From the IMG/VR virus record IMGVR_UViG_3300042345_000884, positions 1-64,000 of that record: a DNA stretch of 64,000 nucleotides; one strand, 5' to 3'. Source of the DNA: a virus. The translations under genes and the position numbers were made by a program. A model generated the notes under the pieces. It saw only the letters and a list, made by a program, of their open reading frames with translations, made no database searches and had not been told where the DNA came from. Below, in pieces: positions 25,261 through 33,720 of this stretch (positions within the stretch are counted from its first letter, which is position 1; each line of letters opens with the position of its first letter).

Positions 25261-25931
25261 TGATTTTTAGCATTGATGACCTCCTACTATTCGCACCATC
25301 GGTATCTTTACCAGAAGATGCCGTCACTGGTGCGATTTACTTTGTTCAATCAATTGTAGAGGGGGATAGAGGTGCGGATCGACCTTTAGAAATTACCCGT
25401 CACAGAGAAAAGCTAAGAGTTAACCTAAAATTCCAAAATTTTAGGTTAACTTATGTCAGCATAAATACTCCAATTGTCAGTAATCCCGCTCCGATAATTA
25501 AAGCTAGATTAGGCAATGTTACCGATGGATTTAATCGGGCTATCGCTCCTGACAGTTGGCAGACTTTAACTTCTAACGATTATATGATCGATGTCGATGG
25601 TCAGATTCATTTATCTACTGCAATCAGCAGATCGTGGGGATATTGGGGTTATCATGGCTATAATCGTGAGCCATATCCTGAGTTTTCCGAGGCTGATGTG
25701 GAGTATTCTAGTGGCATTGATTTCTCTCAAGATACCCGACAAATAAGAGAAATAAAAGCGGCTTTTGGTCGTATTTTAGATTGGGTATGTAATACGGGTT
25801 CTTTTAAAGGTGTTTCATCTGTAGAATTGCCTTTTGAAGAGGCAAAGATTAACTATGGAACTGGTCAACTTGGTACAATTCCCGATGATTTGTTGATGGT
25901 ATTTAAAAAGTATCGCCCAATAAGCTTATGA
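25260..25931 (+). CDS. putative head-tail connector protein
   Basis: A 223-residue protein directly after the capsid unit. A mixed strand/helix layout and the position are those of head-completion adaptors. A Trp/Tyr/Gly-rich loop (WGYWGYHGYNREPYPEF) near residue 125 is distinctive. No exact family is recognised. It overlaps the resolvase start by 4 bases. Confidence 0.45.
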   Translation: MIFSIDDLLLFAPSVSLPEDAVTGAIYFVQSIVEGDRGADRPLEITRHREKLRVNLKFQNFRLTYVSINTPIVSNPAPIIKARLGNVTDGFNRAIAPDSWQTLTSNDYMIDVDGQIHLSTAISRSWGYWGYHGYNREPYPEFSEADVEYSSGIDFSQDTRQIREIKAAFGRILDWVCNTGSFKGVSSVELPFEEAKINYGTGQLGTIPDDLLMVFKKYRPISL

Positions 25932-26338
25932 AAGCAACTTTCATCTGTCCACTCCCCCCGACTCTCAATGAACAGATCAGGTTAGCTCGTGCAAACAAAT
26001 TTAAAAGTGCGACTACTAAAAAAGACTGGGATGCTGATTTACAAAAACTTATCATAGAACAAGAAATTCCACGTTTTCCTGATAAAGTATGGCTACTCTA
26101 TGAATGGCGAATTAAGAATTTTGGGCGTGACCCTGACAATATTTGTGGTAGCGCAAAATATGTTAACGATGGACTAAAAAAAGCGGGGGTTGTTGTCAAT
26201 GACAGTTTGAAATATATTTATGGATACGATTCAATCTTTACAAAATGGCATAAAGATGAATTAAAGTTAATAATTAGTGACAAACCAATCATAAAGAAAA
26301 TTTTTATAGAAGACGATGATAACAATGAGACATCTTAA
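25928..26338 (+). CDS. rusA: RusA-like Holliday junction resolvase
   Basis: A 136-residue enzyme. LPPTLNEQIR at the start, GRDPDNI near residue 68 and KYVNDGLKKAGVVVNDS match RusA, with the catalytic Asp residues in the last two. It would resolve branched DNA before packaging. It is coupled by overlap to the connector gene, an unusual place for a recombination enzyme but sensible if needed at packaging time. Confidence 0.85.
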   Translation: MKATFICPLPPTLNEQIRLARANKFKSATTKKDWDADLQKLIIEQEIPRFPDKVWLLYEWRIKNFGRDPDNICGSAKYVNDGLKKAGVVVNDSLKYIYGYDSIFTKWHKDELKLIISDKPIIKKIFIEDDDNNETS

Positions 26339-26486
26339 ATTAGACCCATCTATTGTCTGTGTTTTAATTGTTTTTGCTTACTTGATTCATTCTTTTTTTA
26401 CTCCTGAAACTAGCGATACTTACGGCATTGTTATTACAGCAATTGTTTCTGGATACCTCGGTTATTTGAAAGGTTCTGAAAACTAA
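26325..26486 (+). CDS. small two-helix membrane protein
   Basis: A 53-residue frame overlapping the end of the resolvase gene by 14 bases. Two hydrophobic segments (VCVLIVFAYLIHSFF and TYGIVITAIVSGYLGYL) suggest an antiholin- or holin-like hairpin. It is far from the endolysin, so a lysis role is only a guess. Confidence 0.45.
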   Translation: MRHLKLDPSIVCVLIVFAYLIHSFFTPETSDTYGIVITAIVSGYLGYLKGSEN

Positions 26487-26917
26487 CTACCTTGTTCAAA
26501 TCTTACATAAAGTTTAATCCTGCGTCCTAATTTTGCGGCGATTCCTAACTGTTGACTTGTTGGGGACTCAAACACATTTAACTGCCTAACAAGACCAATT
26601 CTGCCATTAATTGTTACTTGTATCTCTCCTGTAGTCTTAATTGGGAACGGGTAATCTTTAGGCTTTACTAATCTTCCCTCAAAGTATTCACAATCAAGAT
26701 AGCTACCCTCTTGTACTTCCGCTATAGGAGGTTTTGCCTGTTGCAGCCAACAGGCAATTACTACGGATTCCATCGCTGTAGGGCCTATAATCGGATTGCC
26801 TACACTATCGGTAGTCATAGTAGAACCCATAGCCACGGAAAAGGATAGAGAAGAATTAGCCTTAATCGTAGGATTTTCTAGAAATTTCCCCGCAACCCCA
26901 ATAGCAGTGTCGAACAT
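26483..26917 (-). CDS. putative minus-strand structural protein
   Basis: A 144-residue frame from the ATG at 26917; an alternative ATG at 26986 would overlap the forward promoter. The sequence is globular and beta-rich (FDTAIGVAGKF, GEIQVTINGRIGLVRQLNVF) with a PPIAEVQEGSYLDCEYFEG segment. It resembles small head-tail or tail accessory proteins in texture only. It stands alone on this strand among forward genes. Confidence 0.5.
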   Translation of the reverse strand: MFDTAIGVAGKFLENPTIKANSSLSFSVAMGSTMTTDSVGNPIIGPTAMESVVIACWLQQAKPPIAEVQEGSYLDCEYFEGRLVKPKDYPFPIKTTGEIQVTINGRIGLVRQLNVFESPTSQQLGIAAKLGRRIKLYVRFEQGS

Positions 26918-26962
26918 TTGTATTAATATAAATTTATCTAATCTCAGTGTAACAAAACTGTC

Positions 26963-26991
26963 TTGACAATTCAAGCAAGAAGCCATATAGT
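26963..26991 (+). promoter_or_regulatory. sigma-70-type promoter (TTGACA-17-TATAGT)
   Basis: Consensus spacing and boxes. The predicted start site falls at about 26998, on the ATG of the next tiny frame, so its message could be leaderless. The TTGACAATTC context is shared with 4997 and 17907. Confidence 0.75.
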
Positions 26992-26997
26992 TTAGTT

Positions 26998-27096
26998 ATG
27001 GGTGCGAAACGTTTAGGCAACGCTAAAACTCAGACAGAAAAAGATATTAAATTGATAATCGAAAAGGCGGACAAACAAAGCCAAATAACTATCTAA
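26998..27096 (+). CDS. possible micro-protein
   Basis: A 32-residue basic frame (MGAKRLGNAKTQ onward) that begins at the expected transcription start. There is no ribosome site. Kept as a weak candidate because a good promoter points at it and a good ribosome site follows it. Confidence 0.3.
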   Translation: MGAKRLGNAKTQTEKDIKLIIEKADKQSQITI

Positions 27097-27108
27097 AAGA
27101 GGTGCGTC

Positions 27109-27657
27109 ATGGGAAAATCTCAACTTTGTAAAAACTCATTATCTCTTGGGGTAAAAATGGGAAACACATTAAGTTATGTAGTTTTTTGTAACTACTGTAG
27201 TTTTGAGATTCAAGAATGCCTAGACATTAAAAGCATTGAACTGCTAAAAAATATTATTCAGGAAACTATCAAGGCTAATCCGATAAAAAAGTACACACAA
27301 GCAAACTGGAAAAATTGGATAAAAACCAGTCGATTAATTATTCCAGGTTTTAATGGCGTATGGAAGAAATTAAAAAAGATTAGGCAAAACTATTTTAGAA
27401 AAACAATGCAAGAAATGTGGCAAAAAATGAACGACTTTGATTACAGTCAATACGAATATGATATATTTGAAAAACTATGGGACGAGAAAGCATGGGATGA
27501 ATTTCAGGAATCATGGGAAAAAGATTGCAGAGAAAGACAAAGAAAACTGGCTAGAGAACTAGCTTACACTAATGATTTGTGGGAAATTTTAGTAAAGACA
27601 AAGCAAAAATTACCTAGTTTTGATAATTTTGGGAAGGAGTTAGGCAATGGAAGATAG
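27109..27657 (+). CDS. hypothetical protein
   Basis: A 182-residue protein with AGAGGTG before the ATG. A CNYC pair near residue 28 is followed by a basic, Trp-rich helical body. It ends FDNFGKELGNGR, a tail repeated at the end of the next gene, and that sequence doubles as the next gene's ribosome site (GGAAGGAG). Function unknown. Confidence 0.6.
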   Translation: MGKSQLCKNSLSLGVKMGNTLSYVVFCNYCSFEIQECLDIKSIELLKNIIQETIKANPIKKYTQANWKNWIKTSRLIIPGFNGVWKKLKKIRQNYFRKTMQEMWQKMNDFDYSQYEYDIFEKLWDEKAWDEFQESWEKDCRERQRKLARELAYTNDLWEILVKTKQKLPSFDNFGKELGNGR

Positions 27658-27937
27658 AATTAAAGCTAGACTTGCTTTTGTAGAAAAAACCAAAAAAGAC
27701 TTAACAGAATTAAGAAGTCGAATTTTGGGGGAACGAATGTCAAAAGAACAATATTATCAAGATAAAGTTAATGATGCTATTAGCATTAAAAACACTGTTT
27801 CTTTTTTTAACAAACATTCTGATAGAATAAAAGAAGAATTTGGCAACCCTGATTTTGAAGCTTTATTCGATAAAAGATTAGTCATGAAAATCACTTGTTT
27901 TGACAATTTTTGGGAAGAGTTAGATAATGGAAGATAA
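27647..27937 (+). CDS. hypothetical protein, coupled
   Basis: A 96-residue helical, charged protein starting 11 bases inside the previous gene. Its end FDNFWEELDNGR mirrors the previous one, and its last codons again carry the ribosome site of the following gene. The three genes look like a coupled cassette made by partial duplication. Confidence 0.6.
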   Translation: MEDRIKARLAFVEKTKKDLTELRSRILGERMSKEQYYQDKVNDAISIKNTVSFFNKHSDRIKEEFGNPDFEALFDKRLVMKITCFDNFWEELDNGR

Positions 27938-28121
27938 ATTCACACTAGAAGATTACATTTACGTTGCTATTGACCCAGAAGTAGCAAGAAAGCTACTTAA
28001 AAAACACAAAAAAGACTGGAAACCTTTTGACGAATTTAACGGCTTTTATCACTGTCTAAAAGACACACTAAAAGACTTTGATAATAGATTTGAACCCAAA
28101 AAAGAAGAGTCTGAATTTTAA
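27927..28121 (+). CDS. small hypothetical protein, coupled
   Basis: A 64-residue acidic/basic helical protein beginning MEDKF, like MEDRI of the previous gene, in the same overlapping arrangement. Function unknown. It precedes nblA by 15 bases. Confidence 0.55.
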   Translation: MEDKFTLEDYIYVAIDPEVARKLLKKHKKDWKPFDEFNGFYHCLKDTLKDFDNRFEPKKEESEF

Positions 28122-28136
28122 CTTTGGAGTAATAAA

Positions 28137-28340
28137 ATGTCTCAACCTATCGAACTTTCCCTAGAGCAACAGTTTAACATTCGTTCATTTCAGACTCAGG
28201 TAGAAAAAATGAGTCGTGAACAAGCCCAATGCTTTTTAGTTGAACTTTACGAACAAATGATAGTTAGGGAAAGTATGTACAAAGCTTTTCTTAAACACCA
28301 GTGGGGATTAGGAGATAATCCTTTCCCAAAAATAGAGTAA
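28137..28340 (+). CDS. nblA: NblA-like phycobilisome degradation protein
   Basis: A 67-residue protein with the full NblA pattern: IELSLEQQFNIRSFQTQV, then MSREQAQCFLVELYEQM and FLKHQWG. NblA binds phycobiliproteins and recruits a Clp protease so that the light-harvesting antenna is dismantled. In host cells it is induced by nutrient starvation. Carriage by Microcystis phage Ma-LMM01 is established, and its presence here points to a phycobilisome-bearing cyanobacterial host. TTGGAG precedes the ATG. It sits next to nucleotide-synthesis genes, which suggests a shared resource-supply role. Confidence 0.9.
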   Translation: MSQPIELSLEQQFNIRSFQTQVEKMSREQAQCFLVELYEQMIVRESMYKAFLKHQWGLGDNPFPKIE

Positions 28341-28350
28341 TACCACAATG

Positions 28351-28372
28351 TCAGTTATCAGTTATCAGTTTT
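28351..28372 (+). repeat. heptamer tandem repeat (CAGTTAT type)
   Basis: A short run of the repeat that recurs in intergenic spacers between 41 and 57 kb. It falls upstream of the small gene at 28408. Confidence 0.7.
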
Positions 28373-28407
28373 TACATCTCTCAAGCAAAATAAAGGCAAA
28401 ACTAATT

Positions 28408-28557
28408 ATGACTATGACTCTTCAAGAAATACAACAGAAAATAGATTTACTTCTAGAAGAAATAGAAAACTGGAAACCTAAATCTGATTTATTTCTGAAA
28501 GAAATAGAAACTTGGAAGCAACCCAATATTAAAGAAAAAGGAAAAGCCAATGTTTAA
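28408..28557 (+). CDS. small coiled-coil protein
   Basis: A 49-residue frame from ATG 28408, preferred over 28348 because the longer frame would translate the heptamer repeat. It contains a near-repeat of LLLEEIENWK and LFLKEIETWK. It overlaps the following gene start by 8 bases. Confidence 0.45.
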   Translation: MTMTLQEIQQKIDLLLEEIENWKPKSDLFLKEIETWKQPNIKEKGKANV

Positions 28558-30118
28558 CGCAATCTACAAGCCCAATCAGTTGATTTTAGGCAGTGGCTAT
28601 ATTGCTATCTGTACAGGATGGACTCCTGCTAAGTCGGTAGCATCAAAACTTAGTCCATCCGATTATGCCGTAATTGGCAATCTTTATAATGCCTCAAGGG
28701 GAATTAACTTTTTGGTTCGCAATCTATTAGCTAATCCTCACGTTCGTGATCTTGTTGTAATGAACTCAACCCGTGAAGACAAAAATTCTGGTAGTGTTCA
28801 ATGTCTAAAGGATTTTTTTGAAAATGGAGTTTATAAAGGAAAAAATGATGTGGGGAAAGAGTGCTGGGTAATTCATTCTTTGGTCAAAGGATACATTGAT
28901 ATAGATGTTCCTTTAGAGGTTTTAAATCAATTACGGTCTTCTGTTACGTTAAAGGATTGTCTCACAGTCTATTCAATTCTACCTACAGTTAAAGAAATAA
29001 TCGAGCCAATGTATGGCACTTTTATTAAACCGTGGGCAGAACCGATGGTCTTTCTCTACAATGAACCTATATCAGAGGTAAAACCCGGCCCGATCTATAG
29101 TCATCGAATTGAAGGTAAAACTATTGCTGAAACTTGGATAAAGATACTGCAAAGAATCAAGACTACTGGTACTATCAGACCGACTGGGTATGATGGTAAA
29201 TGGCAAGAATTAATCGACTTAATGGCGATAGTCACCGATGAACCCGAAGACTTTTACTTTCCCGATCCCAATTATCTACCTTTAGATAGAGAATATCTAA
29301 AGAACTATATCCCACAAATACTTGATGATGGTGATTATCGAGAAGGGGTTAAATACACCTATGGTCAACGCTTAAGGTCATGGTTTGGTCAAGACCAGAT
29401 TAAAGCAGTTATTAACAAATTAGTCAAAGAAATTGACTCCGCTAGTGCCGTTATGTCGCTATGGGATAGTGGAAGTGGAAACTATCAAATACTTGCCGAA
29501 CATAACAGTTGGCGTACAAACGATTATCATACAATCGTGCGAGGAGAAAGAAAAGGGGGTGACTCAGATCATAATCACGGCGGTTCACCTTGCCTTAACC
29601 ATATTTGGGTAAGAGTAGTAGATAATAAACTATCCCTGACAGCTACCTTTAGAAGCAATGATATGTTTTCCGCTTGGCCAGCTAATGCAATGGGATTACG
29701 GGCTTTACATTGGCATATTAGGGACGAAATTGCTAGGCAGTCTGACTACGATTTAACAATTGGTCCACTGATTACCATTAGTCAATCAGCCCATATTTAC
29801 GATGACTGTTGGGAAACCGTAGAACAATTACTTGCTAATCAATACCAATCGATTATTAATCAAGAGTTTCAAAACTACAATGACCCTACTGGTAATTTTT
29901 TGGTAGAGACCAGTGGATACAATGGAAACAATATCACAGTCAGTCAGCTAACCCCTAACGGTGAATTTGTGGGGGAATGGGAAGGTAAGAATCCTTTGAA
30001 GTTAATCCGTCAAATAATTGCCGATTGTCCCAGTATTCAATCGTTTCATATTGGCTATTTAGCTAGAGAAATTGAACGAGCATCTCAACAAAAAACAAAT
30101 TACACTCAGGATAAATAA
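28550..30118 (+). CDS. DUF4346-like / thymidylate synthase (ThyA-type) fusion
   Basis: A 522-residue protein. Residues 1-170 (GSGYIAICTGWTPAKSVAS, ASRGINFLVRNLLANPHVR) resemble DUF4346. Residues about 190-500 form a ThyA-type fold: SPCLNHIWVRV with the candidate catalytic Cys near 346, FRSNDMFSAWPANAMGLRAL and a GPLITISQSAHIY segment. It would methylate dUMP, or hydroxymethylate a dNMP. Together with the ribonucleotide reductase downstream it supplies phage DNA precursors. A modified-pyrimidine route is the alternative reading. Confidence 0.75.
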   Translation: MFNAIYKPNQLILGSGYIAICTGWTPAKSVASKLSPSDYAVIGNLYNASRGINFLVRNLLANPHVRDLVVMNSTREDKNSGSVQCLKDFFENGVYKGKNDVGKECWVIHSLVKGYIDIDVPLEVLNQLRSSVTLKDCLTVYSILPTVKEIIEPMYGTFIKPWAEPMVFLYNEPISEVKPGPIYSHRIEGKTIAETWIKILQRIKTTGTIRPTGYDGKWQELIDLMAIVTDEPEDFYFPDPNYLPLDREYLKNYIPQILDDGDYREGVKYTYGQRLRSWFGQDQIKAVINKLVKEIDSASAVMSLWDSGSGNYQILAEHNSWRTNDYHTIVRGERKGGDSDHNHGGSPCLNHIWVRVVDNKLSLTATFRSNDMFSAWPANAMGLRALHWHIRDEIARQSDYDLTIGPLITISQSAHIYDDCWETVEQLLANQYQSIINQEFQNYNDPTGNFLVETSGYNGNNITVSQLTPNGEFVGEWEGKNPLKLIRQIIADCPSIQSFHIGYLAREIERASQQKTNYTQDK

Positions 30119-30120
30119 CA

Positions 30121-30492
30121 ATGCTAAAAAACTCAGTAACTCTCAATGGATTAAGCGACGATCAAAAGTTTTTTGCTAAGTCATACATTATTCCCACTTT
30201 AATTGAATCTACTGAAACATCCGGTAAAACTTTTACTGATGGAGAAATTGCAGAACTTTACGAAATTAATTTAACTACTGCCCGTAAGTGGAGAAAATAC
30301 ATAAGAAACGAATGGGAACCAAATACAAACCTCTGTTGCAGTTATTCTTTGCCTAAAATTTGGAAGATCAAGGATAACAAAATGTGGGAAAGAACAGAAT
30401 ATAACCCAAACAAAGACTCTTCATGGAAAGGATTCATAATATTTGATGATGAAACTATTATAAAAGCTGGATTTGTTGTCAATAAAAGCTAG
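30121..30492 (+). CDS. helix-turn-helix protein, paralog 1
   Basis: A 123-residue protein. The core (FTDGEIAELYEINLTTARKW) is a helix-turn-helix followed by a WERTEY-containing C-terminal part. The gene at 30809 has the same core and C-terminus. They flank the 30514 gene, suggesting duplicated local regulators or adaptors. Confidence 0.6.
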   Translation: MLKNSVTLNGLSDDQKFFAKSYIIPTLIESTETSGKTFTDGEIAELYEINLTTARKWRKYIRNEWEPNTNLCCSYSLPKIWKIKDNKMWERTEYNPNKDSSWKGFIIFDDETIIKAGFVVNKS

Positions 30493-30513
30493 TACAAAAA
30501 AGGAAAAATAGCA

Positions 30514-30762
30514 ATGGACGCTAAACAAGTTCTTAAAGAGTTAATACAATCGGTCAACGAAATTGATTTATACAATTTCTTATTACTTTATTCAAATATA
30601 GGAATTAATAGTGAAAATGAAATTGATAATGAAACCGATTATGGAGAAATTAGGCACGATCAAATTAATGCTTGGATTGATAAAGCTATAGAATCGGTTT
30701 ATGAAAAACCAGAAAAAAATGACCGACCTAATATCGAAGGAATGCTAGGATTATTAGAGTAA
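30514..30762 (+). CDS. hypothetical protein
   Basis: An 82-residue acidic helical protein lying between the two helix-turn-helix paralogs, with AAAGGAAAA before the ATG. No family is recognised. Confidence 0.55.
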   Translation: MDAKQVLKELIQSVNEIDLYNFLLLYSNIGINSENEIDNETDYGEIRHDQINAWIDKAIESVYEKPEKNDRPNIEGMLGLLE

Positions 30763-30808
30763 TACAACAATAAATAGTATTAAGGTATAACTAAAGGAGA
30801 CAGATAAA

Positions 30809-31054
30809 ATGATGACAAAATTTTTTAATCGCTCACATATTACCCCTGCTTTAATTAAAGTCGGTGAGACTTTCACTGACAAAGAGATTGCTGAAATTTA
30901 CGGCGTTAGCTTAACTACTATTTGCAGATGGAAAAAAGATGTAAAAGCTTGTCGTCAACCAAACACAAAACTCTGTTCAACTTTATCTTACGCCTGGATA
31001 ATCAAAAAAGATGGTAAATGGGAAAGAACCGAATGGAAGGGAGTGTTTAATTGA
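30809..31054 (+). CDS. helix-turn-helix protein, paralog 2
   Basis: An 81-residue protein sharing FTDKEIAEIYGVSLTTICRW and KWERTEW with the 30121 product. AAGGAGA precedes ATGATG. It lies directly upstream of nrdA and may regulate the reductase operon; this is inferred from position. Confidence 0.6.
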   Translation: MMTKFFNRSHITPALIKVGETFTDKEIAEIYGVSLTTICRWKKDVKACRQPNTKLCSTLSYAWIIKKDGKWERTEWKGVFN

Positions 31055-31106
31055 AATAAAATATAATAGAAGCAAAAAAATTAAATTAAAAATCAGGAGT
31101 AAATAA

Positions 31107-33359
31107 ATGATTAACGTAATTCAAAGAAGTGGAAAAACTCGTCCTTTAGACGTCACCAAAATTCGACGAGTAGTAGAATGGGCGTGTGAGGGGTTAGAAG
31201 TCAATCCTCTTGCATTAGAGTCAGGATTAACTTCTCGATTGCGAGATGGAATTACCACGCGAGAAATTCAAGAAAATTTAATCAATGTTGCCACACAATT
31301 GTTCTGTGTAGAAGAGACTGACTGGAAGTATGTAGCTGGAAGACTTCATATCTGGGGACTATGGAAAGACACTAGAATCAAGAGAGAATTTGGTGGGTAT
31401 TTATCGCGTACAGTTTTTAAAAGACTTGAAGGGACTGACTACGCCAAATATGTCCAGTGGCAAGTGGAGAGGGGTGTTTATGATTCAAAAATCACGGAAA
31501 TCTATGGCAAAAAAGACCTAGAAATTGCGGGAGAGTGGATATATTCAGAATACGATAAAGATTTTGACTATGCTGGTGCGATCATGTTATCAAAAAGATA
31601 TTTGCTTGATTGTGAATTACCTCAAGAGGCTTTTCTGACTTGCGCTTTGTTACTTGCTAGTGTAGAGAAAAAGCCAGAAAATAGATTACAACTTACCCAT
31701 CAAATCTACCTAGCCATAGCTCAAAGAAAAATCTCTTTAGCTACTCCAATTTTAGGCAATCTAAGAACACCTAATGGTTCTTTAAGTAGTTGCTTCATCG
31801 TGGCGATGGAAGACAATCTAGAGAGTATTTTTAGCGAGATTACTAATACTGCTCGCATCTCTAAGAATGGCGGCGGTGCTGGGGTAAATGTAAGTAGAAT
31901 CCGTGCCACTGGTAGCTCGGTTATGGGGAAAGCTAATGCTTCTGGTGGGATTATTCCTTGGATTAAATTACTCAACGATACAGCTATTGCAGTAAATCAG
32001 GGGGGAAGACGCGCCGGGGCTGTCACCGTCGGGGTTGATATTTGGCATTTAGACGTGCCAGAATTTCTAGAAATGCAGACAGAAAACGGCGATCAAAGAC
32101 GCAAAGCTTATGATGTTTTTCCCCAATTAGTTATCACCGATGAATTTATGCGTCGGGTGATAACTAAAGCCGAGTGGACATTAGTTGATCCCTATGAAGT
32201 TCGGACAAAACTAGGGATAGAATTAGCAGAACTATGGGGAGATAAATTTGAAACTGCCTACAAATTAATCGAAGATAATCTAGGAATAGAGATTACTCTC
32301 TACAAAAAAATTAACGCTAGAGAACTATTTAAAGATATTATGCGATCTCACTTAGAAACTGGGATGCCTTATCTTGCCTTTAAAGATACTATTAACCGAG
32401 GCAATCCTAATAAACATGATGGATATATCCCCGGTGTAAATTTATGCTGTGAGAGCTTTTCTAATGTCACGACGGGTAAAACAGCCCATTGCTGTAATTT
32501 AGTTAGTCTTAATCTTGCTAATATTGAAACCATTACTAATTTAGCGGAAATGTGTAGTCTTGCTGTCAGAATGCTTGACAACACAATCGACCTGACTTGT
32601 CCCCCAATTGGTGAAGCTAAAGAACACAATGACCGCTATCGAACTATTGGAGTAGGGGCAATGGGATTAGCTGATTGGTTAGCTAAACGGAAATTATCTT
32701 ATAAAAACTTTAAATCTATCAGTGATTTATTTGAAAATATTAGCTATTTCTGTACTCATGCCTCAATGGAATTAGCTAAAGAACGCGGAGCTTATCAAGC
32801 TTTTTACAGTAGTGAATGGAGTCAGGGTAAATTACTAGGGGCTAAACCGTTAGAATGGTTTGAGTTAAACTGTGAAGATACTTATCATTGGCGTAAATTA
32901 GCTGCTAATGTACAACGCTACGGCATTAGAAACTCTCATGTTACTGCTATAGCTCCTAATACCACATCATCTTTAATTCAGGGTTGTACCGCCAGCGTTT
33001 TACCCGCTTTTAAACGAGTATTTACAGAAAAGAACTCAAAAGGTGCTGTTCCTAATTGCCCTCCTTTTATTAAAGATTCTTTTTGGTATTACCAAGAGAA
33101 TCAAAATCTTGATCAAAAGATTGTTGTTCAAGCAATTGCTGAAATGCAAAAATGGATTGATACAGGGATTTCTATGGAATTACTGTTTAACCTTAATCAG
33201 GGTGTTTATTTTCCTGATGAACCAAACCGCGTATTAACAGCTAAAGAAGTTTACGAGACTTTAATCTTAGCGTGGGAATCAGGCTGTAAAGCAGTGTATT
33301 ATGTGCGAACTGTTCAAAAAGATAACTTCAAAGATAGCTGCTCTAGTTGCGCTAATTAA
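31107..33359 (+). CDS. nrdA: ribonucleotide reductase class Ia, alpha subunit
   Basis: A 750-residue enzyme. An N-terminal ATP-cone (RSGKTRPLDVTKIRRVVEW) covers residues 5-90. Catalytic cysteines are in SLSSCF near 230, NLCCESF near 446 and HCCNLVSLNL near 464. A C-terminal CSSCAN provides the thioredoxin-exchange pair. It reduces ribonucleoside diphosphates with the radical from NrdB (33701). AGGAG precedes the ATG. The ATP-cone implies dATP feedback control is retained. Confidence 0.95.
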   Translation: MINVIQRSGKTRPLDVTKIRRVVEWACEGLEVNPLALESGLTSRLRDGITTREIQENLINVATQLFCVEETDWKYVAGRLHIWGLWKDTRIKREFGGYLSRTVFKRLEGTDYAKYVQWQVERGVYDSKITEIYGKKDLEIAGEWIYSEYDKDFDYAGAIMLSKRYLLDCELPQEAFLTCALLLASVEKKPENRLQLTHQIYLAIAQRKISLATPILGNLRTPNGSLSSCFIVAMEDNLESIFSEITNTARISKNGGGAGVNVSRIRATGSSVMGKANASGGIIPWIKLLNDTAIAVNQGGRRAGAVTVGVDIWHLDVPEFLEMQTENGDQRRKAYDVFPQLVITDEFMRRVITKAEWTLVDPYEVRTKLGIELAELWGDKFETAYKLIEDNLGIEITLYKKINARELFKDIMRSHLETGMPYLAFKDTINRGNPNKHDGYIPGVNLCCESFSNVTTGKTAHCCNLVSLNLANIETITNLAEMCSLAVRMLDNTIDLTCPPIGEAKEHNDRYRTIGVGAMGLADWLAKRKLSYKNFKSISDLFENISYFCTHASMELAKERGAYQAFYSSEWSQGKLLGAKPLEWFELNCEDTYHWRKLAANVQRYGIRNSHVTAIAPNTTSSLIQGCTASVLPAFKRVFTEKNSKGAVPNCPPFIKDSFWYYQENQNLDQKIVVQAIAEMQKWIDTGISMELLFNLNQGVYFPDEPNRVLTAKEVYETLILAWESGCKAVYYVRTVQKDNFKDSCSSCAN

Positions 33360-33393
33360 CCATGAATATTGTTTTTTATGTCATTTTATCTAT

Positions 33394-33720
33394 ATGAATA
33401 TTGTGTTAATAATTATTAACTTTTTAGCAACTATTGTATTAAGTATATTTTTACTTTATATTGCTTTAATTTTTGCTGTTGTTCTGTGTAGAGTGTTTTT
33501 TAGATTTAAGACTAATTTAATTTACACAATTAAACAATTCAAATACTATTCAGTAGCTGAATACAATCGAATTAGTTCCTGTAAATATTACAATCCTGAA
33601 ACCCACAAAAACTTTAATCTAAAATGTAGTGTAAATCCTTCTGTTTCTTGTGTACAATGTAGAGACTGGGAATCGTTAAAAGTAAAAAAGCAACCAAAAT
33701 ATGACATCAGCAAATCTTAA
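33394..33720 (+). CDS. DUF6464-like membrane protein with C-terminal Cys motif
   Basis: A 108-residue protein from ATG 33394; longer starts lie inside nrdA. One or two membrane helices occupy residues 2-36. The soluble end (SSCKYYNPETH, LKCSVNPSVSCVQCRDWES) carries the Cys pattern of DUF6464, a small family common in cyanobacteria. It lies between the reductase subunits and overlaps nrdB by 20 bases. A role with the reductase or its redox partner is possible but unproven. Confidence 0.6.
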   Translation: MNIVLIIINFLATIVLSIFLLYIALIFAVVLCRVFFRFKTNLIYTIKQFKYYSVAEYNRISSCKYYNPETHKNFNLKCSVNPSVSCVQCRDWESLKVKKQPKYDISKS

